Notes under the pieces: generated by a model
Told to the model about the DNA's origin: nothing
The model's input: the letters and a program-made list of their open reading frames with translations, nothing else
Database searches by the model: none
DNA from: Acidobacteriota bacterium
GTDB taxonomy: Bacteria; Acidobacteriota; Polarisedimenticolia; SMYD01
Length of the DNA stretch: 51,330 bases
Assembly: GCA_004356015.1 (NCBI GenBank)
Contig: SMYD01000033.1
Coordinates: 1 to 51,330, forward strand
Direction of reading: 5' to 3'
Made by a program: the position numbers and the translations under genes
Shown here: one piece after another, positions 19,606 to 27,137 of the stretch
Numbering within the stretch: the first letter of the stretch is position 1
Layout of the letters: the number at the start of each line of letters is the position of its first letter

Positions 19606-21174
19606 TTATTCCCCAGACCCGGCGTTCTTGTCTTTTTTCTTTTTGGCCCGCCGTTCCATGAACTGGGCAATGGCCTCTTGCACCCGGCTTTCCGAGTCCA
19701 TCATGAACTGGGCCTGGGTCACGACCCGTTCTCCGGGCGTAATACCCGAGACGACCTGGATCACATCGCCTTCACCCCGAATGCCCAGTTGGATTTCTCT
19801 CGGCTCGAATTTTCCTTCTCCAAGTTCCACGAAAACCAGATCCCTTTCGCCGGACCTGAGAATGGAGGAGTTGCGGATGAGAACCGCATCATGGATGGTC
19901 GGCCCTTTAATGAGGACATCGGAATACATTCCTGCGCGCAGGTTCCGGGCTTCATTGGGGAGCTCAACGCAGATCTTCAGTGTCCTCGTTTTCTGGTTGA
20001 CCTCAGGATAGAGAAAGAGAATCGTGCCCGCGATCACTTTTCCAGGGTCGTAGGGAAAGCTCACCTGGACAGGTTGTCCTGCCCGAACCCAGGGCAGATC
20101 CGACTCGTAGATATCGGCGTGAACCCAGATGGAGGACATATCGGCGATCTTGTAGAGGTTCATGCCCGGCTTGACGTACATTCCCTCCAGAGACTGATTC
20201 ATGACCTCCACCACCACCCCATCCACGGGTGAGACGATGGGCAGCCGACGCATGGTTTTTCCCCGTGTCTCCAGTTCCTGTATCTGCTTGGGCGTGATAT
20301 CCCAGTACATGAGACGTTCTCGCGTGGAACGCACGAGGCTTTCCGCCTGCTTGCGAGCCTCCGGGCGGCCGCTGGCGCGCAGCGCTGTGGCGTAGTCCAG
20401 GGCGCGCAGGTATTCGTCCTGGGTCGTGACCAGTTCCGGGCTGTAAATCTCGAAGAGTGTTTCCCCCTTGCGAACGTCCTGCCCGACGTAGGCGACGTTT
20501 ACTTTCTCGATCCAGCCGGAGAATTTCGTGTTCACCCAGGAGAGCAGGTCCGCGTTGAAATCCAGAATTCCAACTGTGCGTACCGTCCTGCTGATATCAC
20601 CCAGGACTGCTTCGACACTGACCACGCCGATATTCTGAATCTGCACAGGATCGATCAGTATGGTGCCGGCGGCGGATCCGGCGCCGCCCTGGTCGGCATA
20701 TTTGGGCACAAGTTTCATTCCCATGGGAGACAACCCTGGTTCGTCACGCATGTAGGTGGCATCCATGGGGGCATACCAGTAGAGGACTTCCCGTTCGCCT
20801 GAGGAGGAGCGGTTCTGCTCACTCTTCCCGGCAGGATTGGCGCCGGCCTGGTCCATGGGCATGAGTGCCATGTTGCACACCGGGCAGTTCCCGGGTTCTG
20901 ATTCGATGACATGAGCGTGCATGGGGCATTGATAGAGCTGGGTCGGTTCGCTGGCTCCGGGAGCGTCTTCGCCGGCCTTGGCTGCCATCGGGATCCTGGT
21001 GTCATCCCCCTGCAGGAACGGTAGATTCAGCGGATTGAAGAGCACGAAGCCAAGAATGATGCCTGCAAGGACGATGAACAGCACACCGGAAAAAATTCTG
21101 AGTTCCATGCCCATAGGGGGAAGCTTCAACTTTTCGTCACGGGGAGACTTGGAGGGCTTTTGTTCCTTCTTCAT
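19606..21174 (-). CDS. cusB: Cus-type periplasmic adaptor with two heavy-metal-binding segments
   Basis: This 522-residue membrane fusion protein links CusA to the outer membrane channel and hands over metal. An N-terminal anchor (about 20-45) is followed by a heavy-metal-binding domain, YQCPMHAHVIESEPGNCPVCN (about 80-101) with MALMPM. A second degenerate copy, YAPMDATYMRDEPGLSPMG, lacks the cysteines but keeps methionines. The hairpin, lipoyl-like and barrel domains follow. The C-terminus is lysine-rich (RRAKKKKDKNAGSGE). Its ATG overlaps the cusC stop by one base (TGATG). The two-copy arrangement is typical of CusB from soil and sediment bacteria. Confidence 0.92.
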   Translation of the reverse strand: MKKEQKPSKSPRDEKLKLPPMGMELRIFSGVLFIVLAGIILGFVLFNPLNLPFLQGDDTRIPMAAKAGEDAPGASEPTQLYQCPMHAHVIESEPGNCPVCNMALMPMDQAGANPAGKSEQNRSSSGEREVLYWYAPMDATYMRDEPGLSPMGMKLVPKYADQGGAGSAAGTILIDPVQIQNIGVVSVEAVLGDISRTVRTVGILDFNADLLSWVNTKFSGWIEKVNVAYVGQDVRKGETLFEIYSPELVTTQDEYLRALDYATALRASGRPEARKQAESLVRSTRERLMYWDITPKQIQELETRGKTMRRLPIVSPVDGVVVEVMNQSLEGMYVKPGMNLYKIADMSSIWVHADIYESDLPWVRAGQPVQVSFPYDPGKVIAGTILFLYPEVNQKTRTLKICVELPNEARNLRAGMYSDVLIKGPTIHDAVLIRNSSILRSGERDLVFVELGEGKFEPREIQLGIRGEGDVIQVVSGITPGERVVTQAQFMMDSESRVQEAIAQFMERRAKKKKDKNAGSGE

Positions 21175-22604
21175 CAGAGATCCTCTTCTGCGCCGGAATG
21201 GGTGGCCGGCAAGTCTGCTTCAGGGAATGCTGTTCCGGTCGCCTGCTCGATATCCGCCAGGGCAATCCAGTAATCGGCCAGCAGGCGCTTGTAGGTGAGA
21301 CGAACCTGGAAGAGGATGCGCTCGGCATCCAGGAGATCAAGAAAATCCAGTTTGTTGGTCGTATAGGCCGCCTCGGCGGAGGCCAGGGATTCATGAGCCT
21401 GGGGGATCAGCACATCGCGATAGATCCGGCTTTGCTCACCTGTTGATTCGAGGCGAAGCACGGCTTCCTGAACCAGGTAGAGAAGCTGGTCCTGAACACT
21501 GTCCAGGGCCTGCTGGTTCGAGCTGGCGCTTTCTCTGGCCTCGGCAATACCGGCGCGGATGCGCTTTCTGAAGATGGGCAGATTGATACCCACAAGCAGG
21601 GAGACGCTGTCCTTGCCGTTTTCTTCAGGAGGATTAAGGGTGCCGGCGGTGTCGTCGCGGCGGCCGACATCGATGTAGGACAGACCCACGCGGAAATCCG
21701 GGCGTGACTCAAGATTTTGTCGGCGCGCCCACAACTCATCGGCTTTGACCAGACGCTTGATCTCCTGCACCCGTGGATGCCCGACCAGGGCCCGCTCTTC
21801 CAATTGGCCCGTATCGAACTGGACGGCCAGAAAAGAAAGGGCCACGGTGTCCAGAAAGAGCTCCGAGCCCGGCCTGCCCAGGAGTTCAGCCAGCCTGCGG
21901 GTGAAAATATCCAGTTGTCTTTGCAGAGATATTTCTCTGTCGGCCAGGCGGGTGAGTTCGGTCTGGACCTTGATCACGCTCTGCTGGATACCTTCTCCCG
22001 TTGCATACCTGGTGAGGGCGATCTCTTCAAAGCGACTGAGAAGCTCCACCTCTTCACGGTTGATGGTGAGAGCTTCCTGGATATAACCTGCATGAAAGTA
22101 ATTGGTTTTCAGCTCGGCCACGAGCCGGCGCTGGATGTCCCGGACGCGCCAAGCCAGGCTGCCGGCGAATTCTTCGGCGCGCTCACCCTGGAGCCGCCGT
22201 TTCCCAGCCCAGGGAATGGCCTGGTTCAGGTCCAGGGCCTGATCCTGGGGTCCAACCCGGGTCTCCGGGGAACGAACAAAGTAGCGATAGCTGAGTTGCG
22301 GATCCGGCAGGGACACAGCCTGGGGAACCCGCTGCAGCCCGGACCTGTAACGCGCCTGCGCCTGTCGGATGGCCGGATTCTCAGCCAGCATGATAACCAT
22401 GAGACGGCGAAGCTGAAAGTCGGCACTGTGGAATTGATCCACAGTGATTGGGCTCTCCGCCGCCGACTCTGTTTCTGAAGCAGGCGGGGAAGCGGCCATG
22501 ACAGCACTGCTCCAGGGGGCCAACAGCAACAGGAGGCATAGAGCGGATAGGTGTGATGTTCTTGCCTTCACGCCGCCCCTGGAAGATTTCAGTTGTTCAG
22601 CCAT
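21174..22604 (-). CDS. cusC: Outer membrane efflux channel, TolC/CusC family
   Basis: This 476-residue channel completes the tripartite pump. It has a cleavable signal peptide (LSALCLLLLLAPWSSAVMAAS, about residues 19-39) and then the repeated coiled helices and beta segments of the TolC family, for example LSYRYFVRSPE and GLSYIDVGRRDD. It has no lipobox cysteine at the predicted cleavage site, unlike E. coli CusC. It follows the degenerate sensor gene by 87 bases without a visible terminator, so both are probably in one transcript from the sigma-54 promoter at 23774-23789. Confidence 0.9.
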   Translation of the reverse strand: MAEQLKSSRGGVKARTSHLSALCLLLLLAPWSSAVMAASPPASETESAAESPITVDQFHSADFQLRRLMVIMLAENPAIRQAQARYRSGLQRVPQAVSLPDPQLSYRYFVRSPETRVGPQDQALDLNQAIPWAGKRRLQGERAEEFAGSLAWRVRDIQRRLVAELKTNYFHAGYIQEALTINREEVELLSRFEEIALTRYATGEGIQQSVIKVQTELTRLADREISLQRQLDIFTRRLAELLGRPGSELFLDTVALSFLAVQFDTGQLEERALVGHPRVQEIKRLVKADELWARRQNLESRPDFRVGLSYIDVGRRDDTAGTLNPPEENGKDSVSLLVGINLPIFRKRIRAGIAEARESASSNQQALDSVQDQLLYLVQEAVLRLESTGEQSRIYRDVLIPQAHESLASAEAAYTTNKLDFLDLLDAERILFQVRLTYKRLLADYWIALADIEQATGTAFPEADLPATHSGAEEDL

Positions 22605-22691
22605 TGGGTTCTGCTCCAGTTTTCTACAGGTGTGATGAACCGATCAGGTTCTCCCGTCCCGGCACAGTATGGGAATGCGGGATAAGTGACT

Positions 22692-23726
22692 TCATGAGAC
22701 AGGCTGTGCGACTGAATTTGCATCGCCTGACTCCGGTGGTTCGATGGCCTTGAGTCGTGCCAGGACGTTGAGAAGATGTTGCCGGTCTTCGCGAAGAGAT
22801 GAGCCGATGACACGCATATTGATATCATTCTCCGCTAAACCTTCAAGATAGAGGATGTGACGGTTCATGGCCTCCAGGGGCACCTGCATTTCTCGTGCCG
22901 CACGAAAAGCAACCATGCTGACCGCGGCATACTTCTCGGCACGCACAAGCTGCTCAATCGTCTCCTGCAGTGTGTGCCCCATATGGCTGAATCGCCGACC
23001 CATCCATGCCAGCTCGTCTTCCAGATCCTGACTTGGCCGAGCGGTCAGTTTGCCAGATTCAACATCATGAATCAAGGAAATGAGGCTGCGCAAGGGCTCA
23101 CGAACGAATCGGCGACCGATGACCTTGAAAAGGAGCAGGAAAACCAGGGCGGTGATCACCAGATGCAGTCCGTGGAATTTCATGAACATGCGCACGAATT
23201 GATCGATGTTCTGACCTGAGCGCAGGAGAACAAGCTGTGAACCTCCCGCTCCTCCAGAAAGAGGAATGGACGAAGCCAGCCAGCGGCCGGCCTCGGTCCT
23301 CCCATGCCGCCAGGGCCTATCCGAAGAAGCGTAGGGCCGAAGGGAGAAGACCTGCGGAAGAAACCGGCCCATGAGATTGGAGTGGCCGGTGGCAAGAATT
23401 CGTCCCTCACGATCCACCACCATCACCCTGTGGGCCGCCTTGGTTTGTTGCTCCAATGCGAGTTCAGCCTTCCGCAAAGCATTCTCCATGTGCCCCGAAC
23501 CACTGTTCAGAACCGATGCCAGAACACGCAGGGTCTCATCGAGATGCTGGTAGGTTTCCGTGTAGTACATACGGCGTTCCGCGGCGAAGGAAACGGCCAC
23601 AAAAACAAGCATGGTGAGGAGATACCCCACCATGACCGCCAGAGTCAGGCGTCGCAGGAAGCGATAGCCGGTTGGAGCCAGCTCTTGAATCGAGGACGGG
23701 ATCCTGGTTGTTTGCGGTCGACTCAT
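22692..23726 (-). CDS. Periplasmic sensor with HAMP and degenerate histidine-kinase core
   Basis: This 344-residue protein looks like the front half of a sensor kinase. It has TM1 (about 26-48), a periplasmic domain (50-183), TM2 (184-204), HAMP (about 205-257) and a DHp-like segment at 262-328. Aligned to the intact kinase encoded at 25851-27038, RAEKYAAVSMVAFRAAREMQ matches RADRLATLGTLAAGMAHELR, which places Arg278 where the phosphoacceptor His belongs. No ATP-binding domain follows; the protein ends 15 residues later. It cannot be a kinase. I infer that it senses periplasmic metal and works through a partner kinase. AGGAGAAAG precedes the ATG at 23726. It heads the cus operon. Confidence 0.85.
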   Translation of the reverse strand: MSRPQTTRIPSSIQELAPTGYRFLRRLTLAVMVGYLLTMLVFVAVSFAAERRMYYTETYQHLDETLRVLASVLNSGSGHMENALRKAELALEQQTKAAHRVMVVDREGRILATGHSNLMGRFLPQVFSLRPYASSDRPWRHGRTEAGRWLASSIPLSGGAGGSQLVLLRSGQNIDQFVRMFMKFHGLHLVITALVFLLLFKVIGRRFVREPLRSLISLIHDVESGKLTARPSQDLEDELAWMGRRFSHMGHTLQETIEQLVRAEKYAAVSMVAFRAAREMQVPLEAMNRHILYLEGLAENDINMRVIGSSLREDRQHLLNVLARLKAIEPPESGDANSVAQPVS

Positions 23727-23773
23727 CTTTCTCCTGGACTGAATCCACGACTTGGCTGTGGAGGTCACTGGGA

Positions 23774-23789
23774 TGCAAATGCCATGCCC
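23774..23789 (-). promoter_or_regulatory. Sigma-54-type promoter of the sensor-cusCBA operon
   Basis: Read on the minus strand the site is GGGCATGGCATTTGCA. Against the consensus TGGCACGN4TTGCA it matches 10 of 12 fixed positions, with GG and GC at the required 12-base spacing and a perfect TTGCA. The predicted start is near 23763, about 36 bases before the ATG at 23726. A sigma-54 activator gene with a GAFTGA loop lies nearby at 24484-25854. Confidence 0.7.
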
Positions 23790-23824
23790 AGGCCAGGAAT
23801 TGGAAGGTTTCCATGAATTAGTTG

Positions 23825-23934
23825 GGTGAGACGAAGCACGACCTCCCGGCCTGGAGTGGCTTCCTCTCACCGGACGGGAGGGAATCGTCGGATTTCAAGC
23901 AGCAGATTGCTTCATATCCACCAGACCTCTCACC
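23825..23934. repeat. Three TCTCACC motifs between the divergent sigma-54 promoters
   Basis: An inverted copy GGTGAGA lies at 23825-23831 and direct copies TCTCACC at 23865-23871 and 23928-23934. The two direct copies extend to an identical 10-mer, CCTCTCACCG (23863-23872 and 23926-23935), exactly 63 bases (six helical turns) apart. They sit 65-170 bases upstream of both predicted starts, the normal range for sigma-54 activator sites. Binding is inferred. Confidence 0.5.
23897..23912. promoter_or_regulatory. Inverted repeat, candidate activator site
   Basis: AAGCA, six bases, TGCTT form an inverted repeat about 105 bases upstream of the plus-strand sigma-54 start and about 140 upstream of the minus-strand one. 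The spacing suits an upstream activating sequence for the response regulator encoded at 24484-25854. A second short inverted repeat, GTTTC-N9-GAAAC at 23955-23973, lies closer to the plus promoter. Confidence 0.4.
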
Positions 23935-23982
23935 GCTGGCAGGCAACTCAGCGTGTTTCGACTGCTGGGAAACCCAACGCGT

Positions 23983-23998
23983 TGGCACGCTTCGTGCG
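23983..23998 (+). promoter_or_regulatory. Sigma-54-type promoter, divergent from the cus operon
   Basis: The site TGGCACGCTTCGTGCG has a perfect -24 half (TGGCACG) and GTGC at -12, with GG and GC 12 bases apart as sigma-54 requires. The predicted start is near 24009. It drives the structured leader at 24013-24109 and the 93-residue protein at 24175-24456. Confidence 0.7.
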
Positions 23999-24012
23999 AT
24001 GTGTTGCGAAAC

Positions 24013-24109
24013 ATGAGCTGTGACCTCTTCCATACTGCCACGGTCTGCTTCATGAGAACCGCATCACGTCCACCTGTGAAACCGTGCCACCGACCAGGTC
24101 ACAGCTCAT
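24013..24109 (+). ncRNA. Structured leader or small RNA at a sigma-54 start
   Basis: ATGAGCTGTGACCT (24013-24026) is perfectly complementary to AGGTCACAGCTCAT (24096-24109), a 14-bp stem. Inside it CACGGT (24039-24044) pairs with ACCGTG (24081-24086). The predicted transcription start (about 24009) lies only a few bases before the outer stem, so the RNA would begin with this closed structure. No T-rich terminator follows, so I favour a structured 5' leader of the downstream gene, with a processed small RNA as the alternative. It matches no riboswitch class that I recognise. Confidence 0.5.
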
Positions 24110-24174
24110 CTCCGCCTTCCACTGGACGAGGAAGTCATCGTCAAGATGGGAAGCCTCATCTGGAGCGGATCATC

Positions 24175-24456
24175 ATGACGCTCATCGAGGCGGACCGGAA
24201 GAAGGTTGTGTCCAGAATCAGCCTGGCTTGCGACAAACATCCCATGCCGCGCGCACGACGGATCCAGACTCTTGCGCAGACCATGAACAGCGTATCGGGG
24301 AATGATTGGGCCTGGATGGAGGTGGAGGAATCGATGACCAAGGTTGTCAATGCACTCGATCTGTTACGTGATCCCGAGGGCGCCGGCATGCGCAATTTCG
24401 CCCATCTGGAACCGTTCCCAGGTGCTTCCGTAAATACCCAGGATGCTGCGAAATGA
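24175..24456 (+). CDS. Unknown small cytoplasmic protein downstream of a sigma-54 promoter
   Basis: This 93-residue protein (MTLIEADRKKVVSRISLACD...) has no signal peptide, membrane segment or motif that I recognise. It has one cysteine near residue 20 and a mixed-charge helical N-terminal two-thirds; the C-terminus is polar and probably disordered. I chose the ATG at 24175 because GGAGCGG precedes it and because the upstream frame crosses the structured leader. It is the only coding sequence after the divergent sigma-54 promoter. In the E. coli Zra system the gene in this position is zraP, but ZraP is periplasmic and His-rich, unlike this protein. It ends 27 bases from the convergent activator gene. 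Confidence 0.6.
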   Translation: MTLIEADRKKVVSRISLACDKHPMPRARRIQTLAQTMNSVSGNDWAWMEVEESMTKVVNALDLLRDPEGAGMRNFAHLEPFPGASVNTQDAAK

Positions 24457-24483
24457 GACGATTGCCGCTTCTCTCATCTCGAA

Positions 24484-25854
24484 TCATTCCAGATCAAATT
24501 TCTTCAGGCGATAAAGAAATGTCTGGCGTGAGATTCCAAGAAACCGCGCCGCCGCACTGCGATTTCGCTGGCAACGACGCAAGGCCTCCTCCAGCAGGTC
24601 CCGTTCCAGCTCTTCAAGCACGATTCCGTTGGCCGGCAGTTCGATCCGCACTCCGCCATAGCGAGGTCTCTGCCTTAATAAGGACTGTGGCAAATCGGCC
24701 GCCCGAATGCTCTCTCCCCGACACAGGACGACCAGTCTTTCCATGGTGTTCTCCAGCTCACGAATATTACCGGGCCAGTCGTAGCTCTCCAGCCGCTCAA
24801 GAAGGTCCCCTTCCATCTGCGGGACGGTACGTCCATGATGACGCGCATGTTTTACCAGAAAATGCTCCGCCAGGACTGAAATATCCTCAGGGCGCTCGCG
24901 CAGTGGCGGCACACGCAGAAGGATCACATTGAGTCGATACCAAAGATCCTCGCGAAAAGATGCTTCCTTGATACGCGATTCCAGGTCCAGGTGAGTGGCT
25001 GAGATGATGCGCGCATCCACGGGAATGAGACCTGACTCACCGAGTTTCTCGATCTCGCCCTCCTGCAACACCCTCAGGAGCTTGGGCTGGAGAGGCATGG
25101 GCAGCTCACCGATTTCATCCAGAAACAGCGTCCCCCCCTGGGCCAATTCGAATTTACCTTTCCGATCCGCGACGGCGCCTGTGAAGGCACCCCGACTGTG
25201 GCCAAAAAGTTCGGATTCCATGAGGTTTTCAGGTATGGCGCCGCAATTTACCACGATGAAGGGACCTTCTCTGCGCGGTGAGTTGAGGTGCAGCGCCTTG
25301 GCGATGAGCTCTTTTCCCGTCCCACTCTCCCCCTGGATGAGAACAGTTGCATCGGAGTCGGCCGCCAGCTTGACATCGGCCAGCAGGGCTCTCAGTGCAG
25401 GGGACGACCCGGTGATGTTGCCGAAGTTCGCCTCGCTCTGGACCATGGCCCGCAGGCGCCGGTTTTCGTCGCGCAATCCCACCAACTGCAGCGCCTTGTC
25501 CACGGCCACGAGAATCCGTTCCCGGCTGAATGGTTTCTCCAGAAAATCCAAGGCCCCAAGTTGCATGGCTTCAACGGCTCGGTCGACTTCTCCATGAGCG
25601 GTGATGACGATCGCCGCTAGATCCGGATGGGCGATGCGGGCCCTCCGCAGCAGTTGCATGCCATCCATGCCCTGCATGAGAATATCGGTGATCATGAGAT
25701 GAAGCGATCCGCTTTTCAGAGCGGCCAGAGCGTCCTGTCCGGACGCGACGCTGGTGACAGCATAGCCTTCCTGGGTCAGCTGATATTCAACAACCCGCCT
25801 CAGGTTGTCGTCATCGTCAACCAGCAGGATATTGCTCCTGGTGTTTGCGCTCAT
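24484..25854 (-). CDS. Sigma-54-dependent response regulator, NtrC/ZraR family
   Basis: This 456-residue activator has a receiver domain (phosphorylated Asp57 in MITDILMQ, acidic pocket DDDD at 13-16), an AAA+ domain with Walker A GESGTGKE and the sigma-54 contact loop GAFTGA, and a Fis-type helix-turn-helix at the C-terminus (RSAAARFLGISRQTFLYRLKKF). It is complete. Its ATG overlaps the kinase stop at 25851-25854, so the pair is co-translated. The two sigma-54-type promoters at 23774-23998 are the obvious targets. This would put the cus pump under sigma-54 instead of the usual CusRS control. Confidence 0.93.
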   Translation of the reverse strand: MSANTRSNILLVDDDDNLRRVVEYQLTQEGYAVTSVASGQDALAALKSGSLHLMITDILMQGMDGMQLLRRARIAHPDLAAIVITAHGEVDRAVEAMQLGALDFLEKPFSRERILVAVDKALQLVGLRDENRRLRAMVQSEANFGNITGSSPALRALLADVKLAADSDATVLIQGESGTGKELIAKALHLNSPRREGPFIVVNCGAIPENLMESELFGHSRGAFTGAVADRKGKFELAQGGTLFLDEIGELPMPLQPKLLRVLQEGEIEKLGESGLIPVDARIISATHLDLESRIKEASFREDLWYRLNVILLRVPPLRERPEDISVLAEHFLVKHARHHGRTVPQMEGDLLERLESYDWPGNIRELENTMERLVVLCRGESIRAADLPQSLLRQRPRYGGVRIELPANGIVLEELERDLLEEALRRCQRNRSAAARFLGISRQTFLYRLKKFDLE

Positions 25855-27038
25855 GGCGATTTCTCTGCGGGAGCAGAGGGGAGCTTCAGACAGAAGATAG
25901 TCCCGCCACCTGGGGCGGCGGCCGCCGTCAGGGTGCCTCCGTGGGCCTTGGCAATCTGTCTGGCGACGGCCAGGCCCAGCCCGGTGCCACCTTCTTTGGT
26001 GGAGAAGAAGGGTTCGAAGATTCGTTCAATGGGTCCGGACGGAAGTCCCGTGCCATGATCTCGCACCGTGACAGAAATTCCTGCAGGACCGGATTCTGTG
26101 TCAATCTCAAGAATGCCTCCCGAGGGCATGGCCTGGATCCCGTTCAACAGCAGGTTGACCAGGGCCTGATGCACTTGCACCGGATCGGCCAGCGCCTGTG
26201 GCAGATCGGCGAGGGAGGAGCGCTGCATTTCCACACCTGCCCTGGCGGCATTCCGGCGCAGGAGTTCAACGGCGGACTTGATACACTCGTGGACATCCAG
26301 TGGCCGGAGGTCCGGCTCCTGGGGGCGGGCGAAATCGATATATTTGCCGGCCACCCTGTTGAGACGCAACACCTCAGCCTGCAGGATGGAAACAAATTCG
26401 CAGTGGGCACCCTCCGCAGGCAGCTCCTGTTCGAGAATCTCCAGGGCACCGGTCATGGCCGCCAGAGGGTTGCGCAACTCGTGGGCCATTCCCGCAGCCA
26501 GAGTTCCCAGGGTGGCCAGGCGATCCGCACGGCGCAGGGAATCCACAGTGTCCCGGAGGTTGACCAGCGCCGCATCCCGCTCAGCAGCCATGCTCTCCGC
26601 CTCTCGGCGATGATTTCGTTCGCGATCAGCAAGAACACCCGCCATACCGCCCAGCAGAAACATCATGGCCAGTTCCATGACCTGACTGACCTGATAGGGA
26701 TGGCTGTGGGTCCAGTGAAGGAGGATATGCGGGCTGTAAAAGATGGCGCACGCTATCGCTGTCACCAGGCCACCCCGCAACCCGAACCACGCCGCTGCCA
26801 GCAGCAGGGGGATGTAATAGAGACGCTGGAAGACATTATGCCAGAAGAAATGGGAAGGCGGGGTCAGATAGTGGGCGATGCTCACCACAAGGATCAGGAG
26901 GACACAGATGCCTATCCGTCTCCGCTTGCTTTTTCCCACACGCTGGAACCATTTATTCATCGGCTCTGAAAGAACTCCCATGACGCTCTGGCCGAATTTG
27001 ATCATTGTCACAACGGTACCTGTTGCGGACAGTAACAT
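25851..27038 (-). CDS. Membrane histidine kinase with His-rich loops
   Basis: This kinase of up to 395 residues has about four membrane segments (42-56, 74-88, 90-106, 120-137), a linker helix, a DHp domain with phosphoacceptor His186 in MAHELRNP, and a complete ATPase domain (N-box NLLLNGIQAM, DHGTGL, STKEGGTGLGL). It lacks a sizeable periplasmic sensor, but short loops are histidine-rich: His56, 63, 67, 104, 108, 111 and 113. This suits metal ligation. The start could instead be Met12 at 27005, since neither start has a strong ribosome site. Its DHp segment aligns closely with the degenerate one in the 22692-23726 protein. Confidence 0.9.
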   Translation of the reverse strand: MLLSATGTVVTMIKFGQSVMGVLSEPMNKWFQRVGKSKRRRIGICVLLILVVSIAHYLTPPSHFFWHNVFQRLYYIPLLLAAAWFGLRGGLVTAIACAIFYSPHILLHWTHSHPYQVSQVMELAMMFLLGGMAGVLADRERNHRREAESMAAERDAALVNLRDTVDSLRRADRLATLGTLAAGMAHELRNPLAAMTGALEILEQELPAEGAHCEFVSILQAEVLRLNRVAGKYIDFARPQEPDLRPLDVHECIKSAVELLRRNAARAGVEMQRSSLADLPQALADPVQVHQALVNLLLNGIQAMPSGGILEIDTESGPAGISVTVRDHGTGLPSGPIERIFEPFFSTKEGGTGLGLAVARQIAKAHGGTLTAAAAPGGGTIFCLKLPSAPAEKSP

Positions 27039-27137
27039 AACGCCGTTTTCGTTTCAGAAGAGATGCGCCTGGAAATTTCCGCCAGCAATGAGAAAGCGGA
27101 GACCGAGCGCCAGTCAAGTCACATTCAAGGAGCGAGC

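Noticed and set aside
24013-24109. The 14-bp inverted repeat as ends of a miniature transposon
   Set aside because: No target duplication flanks it, and I found no second copy in the window.
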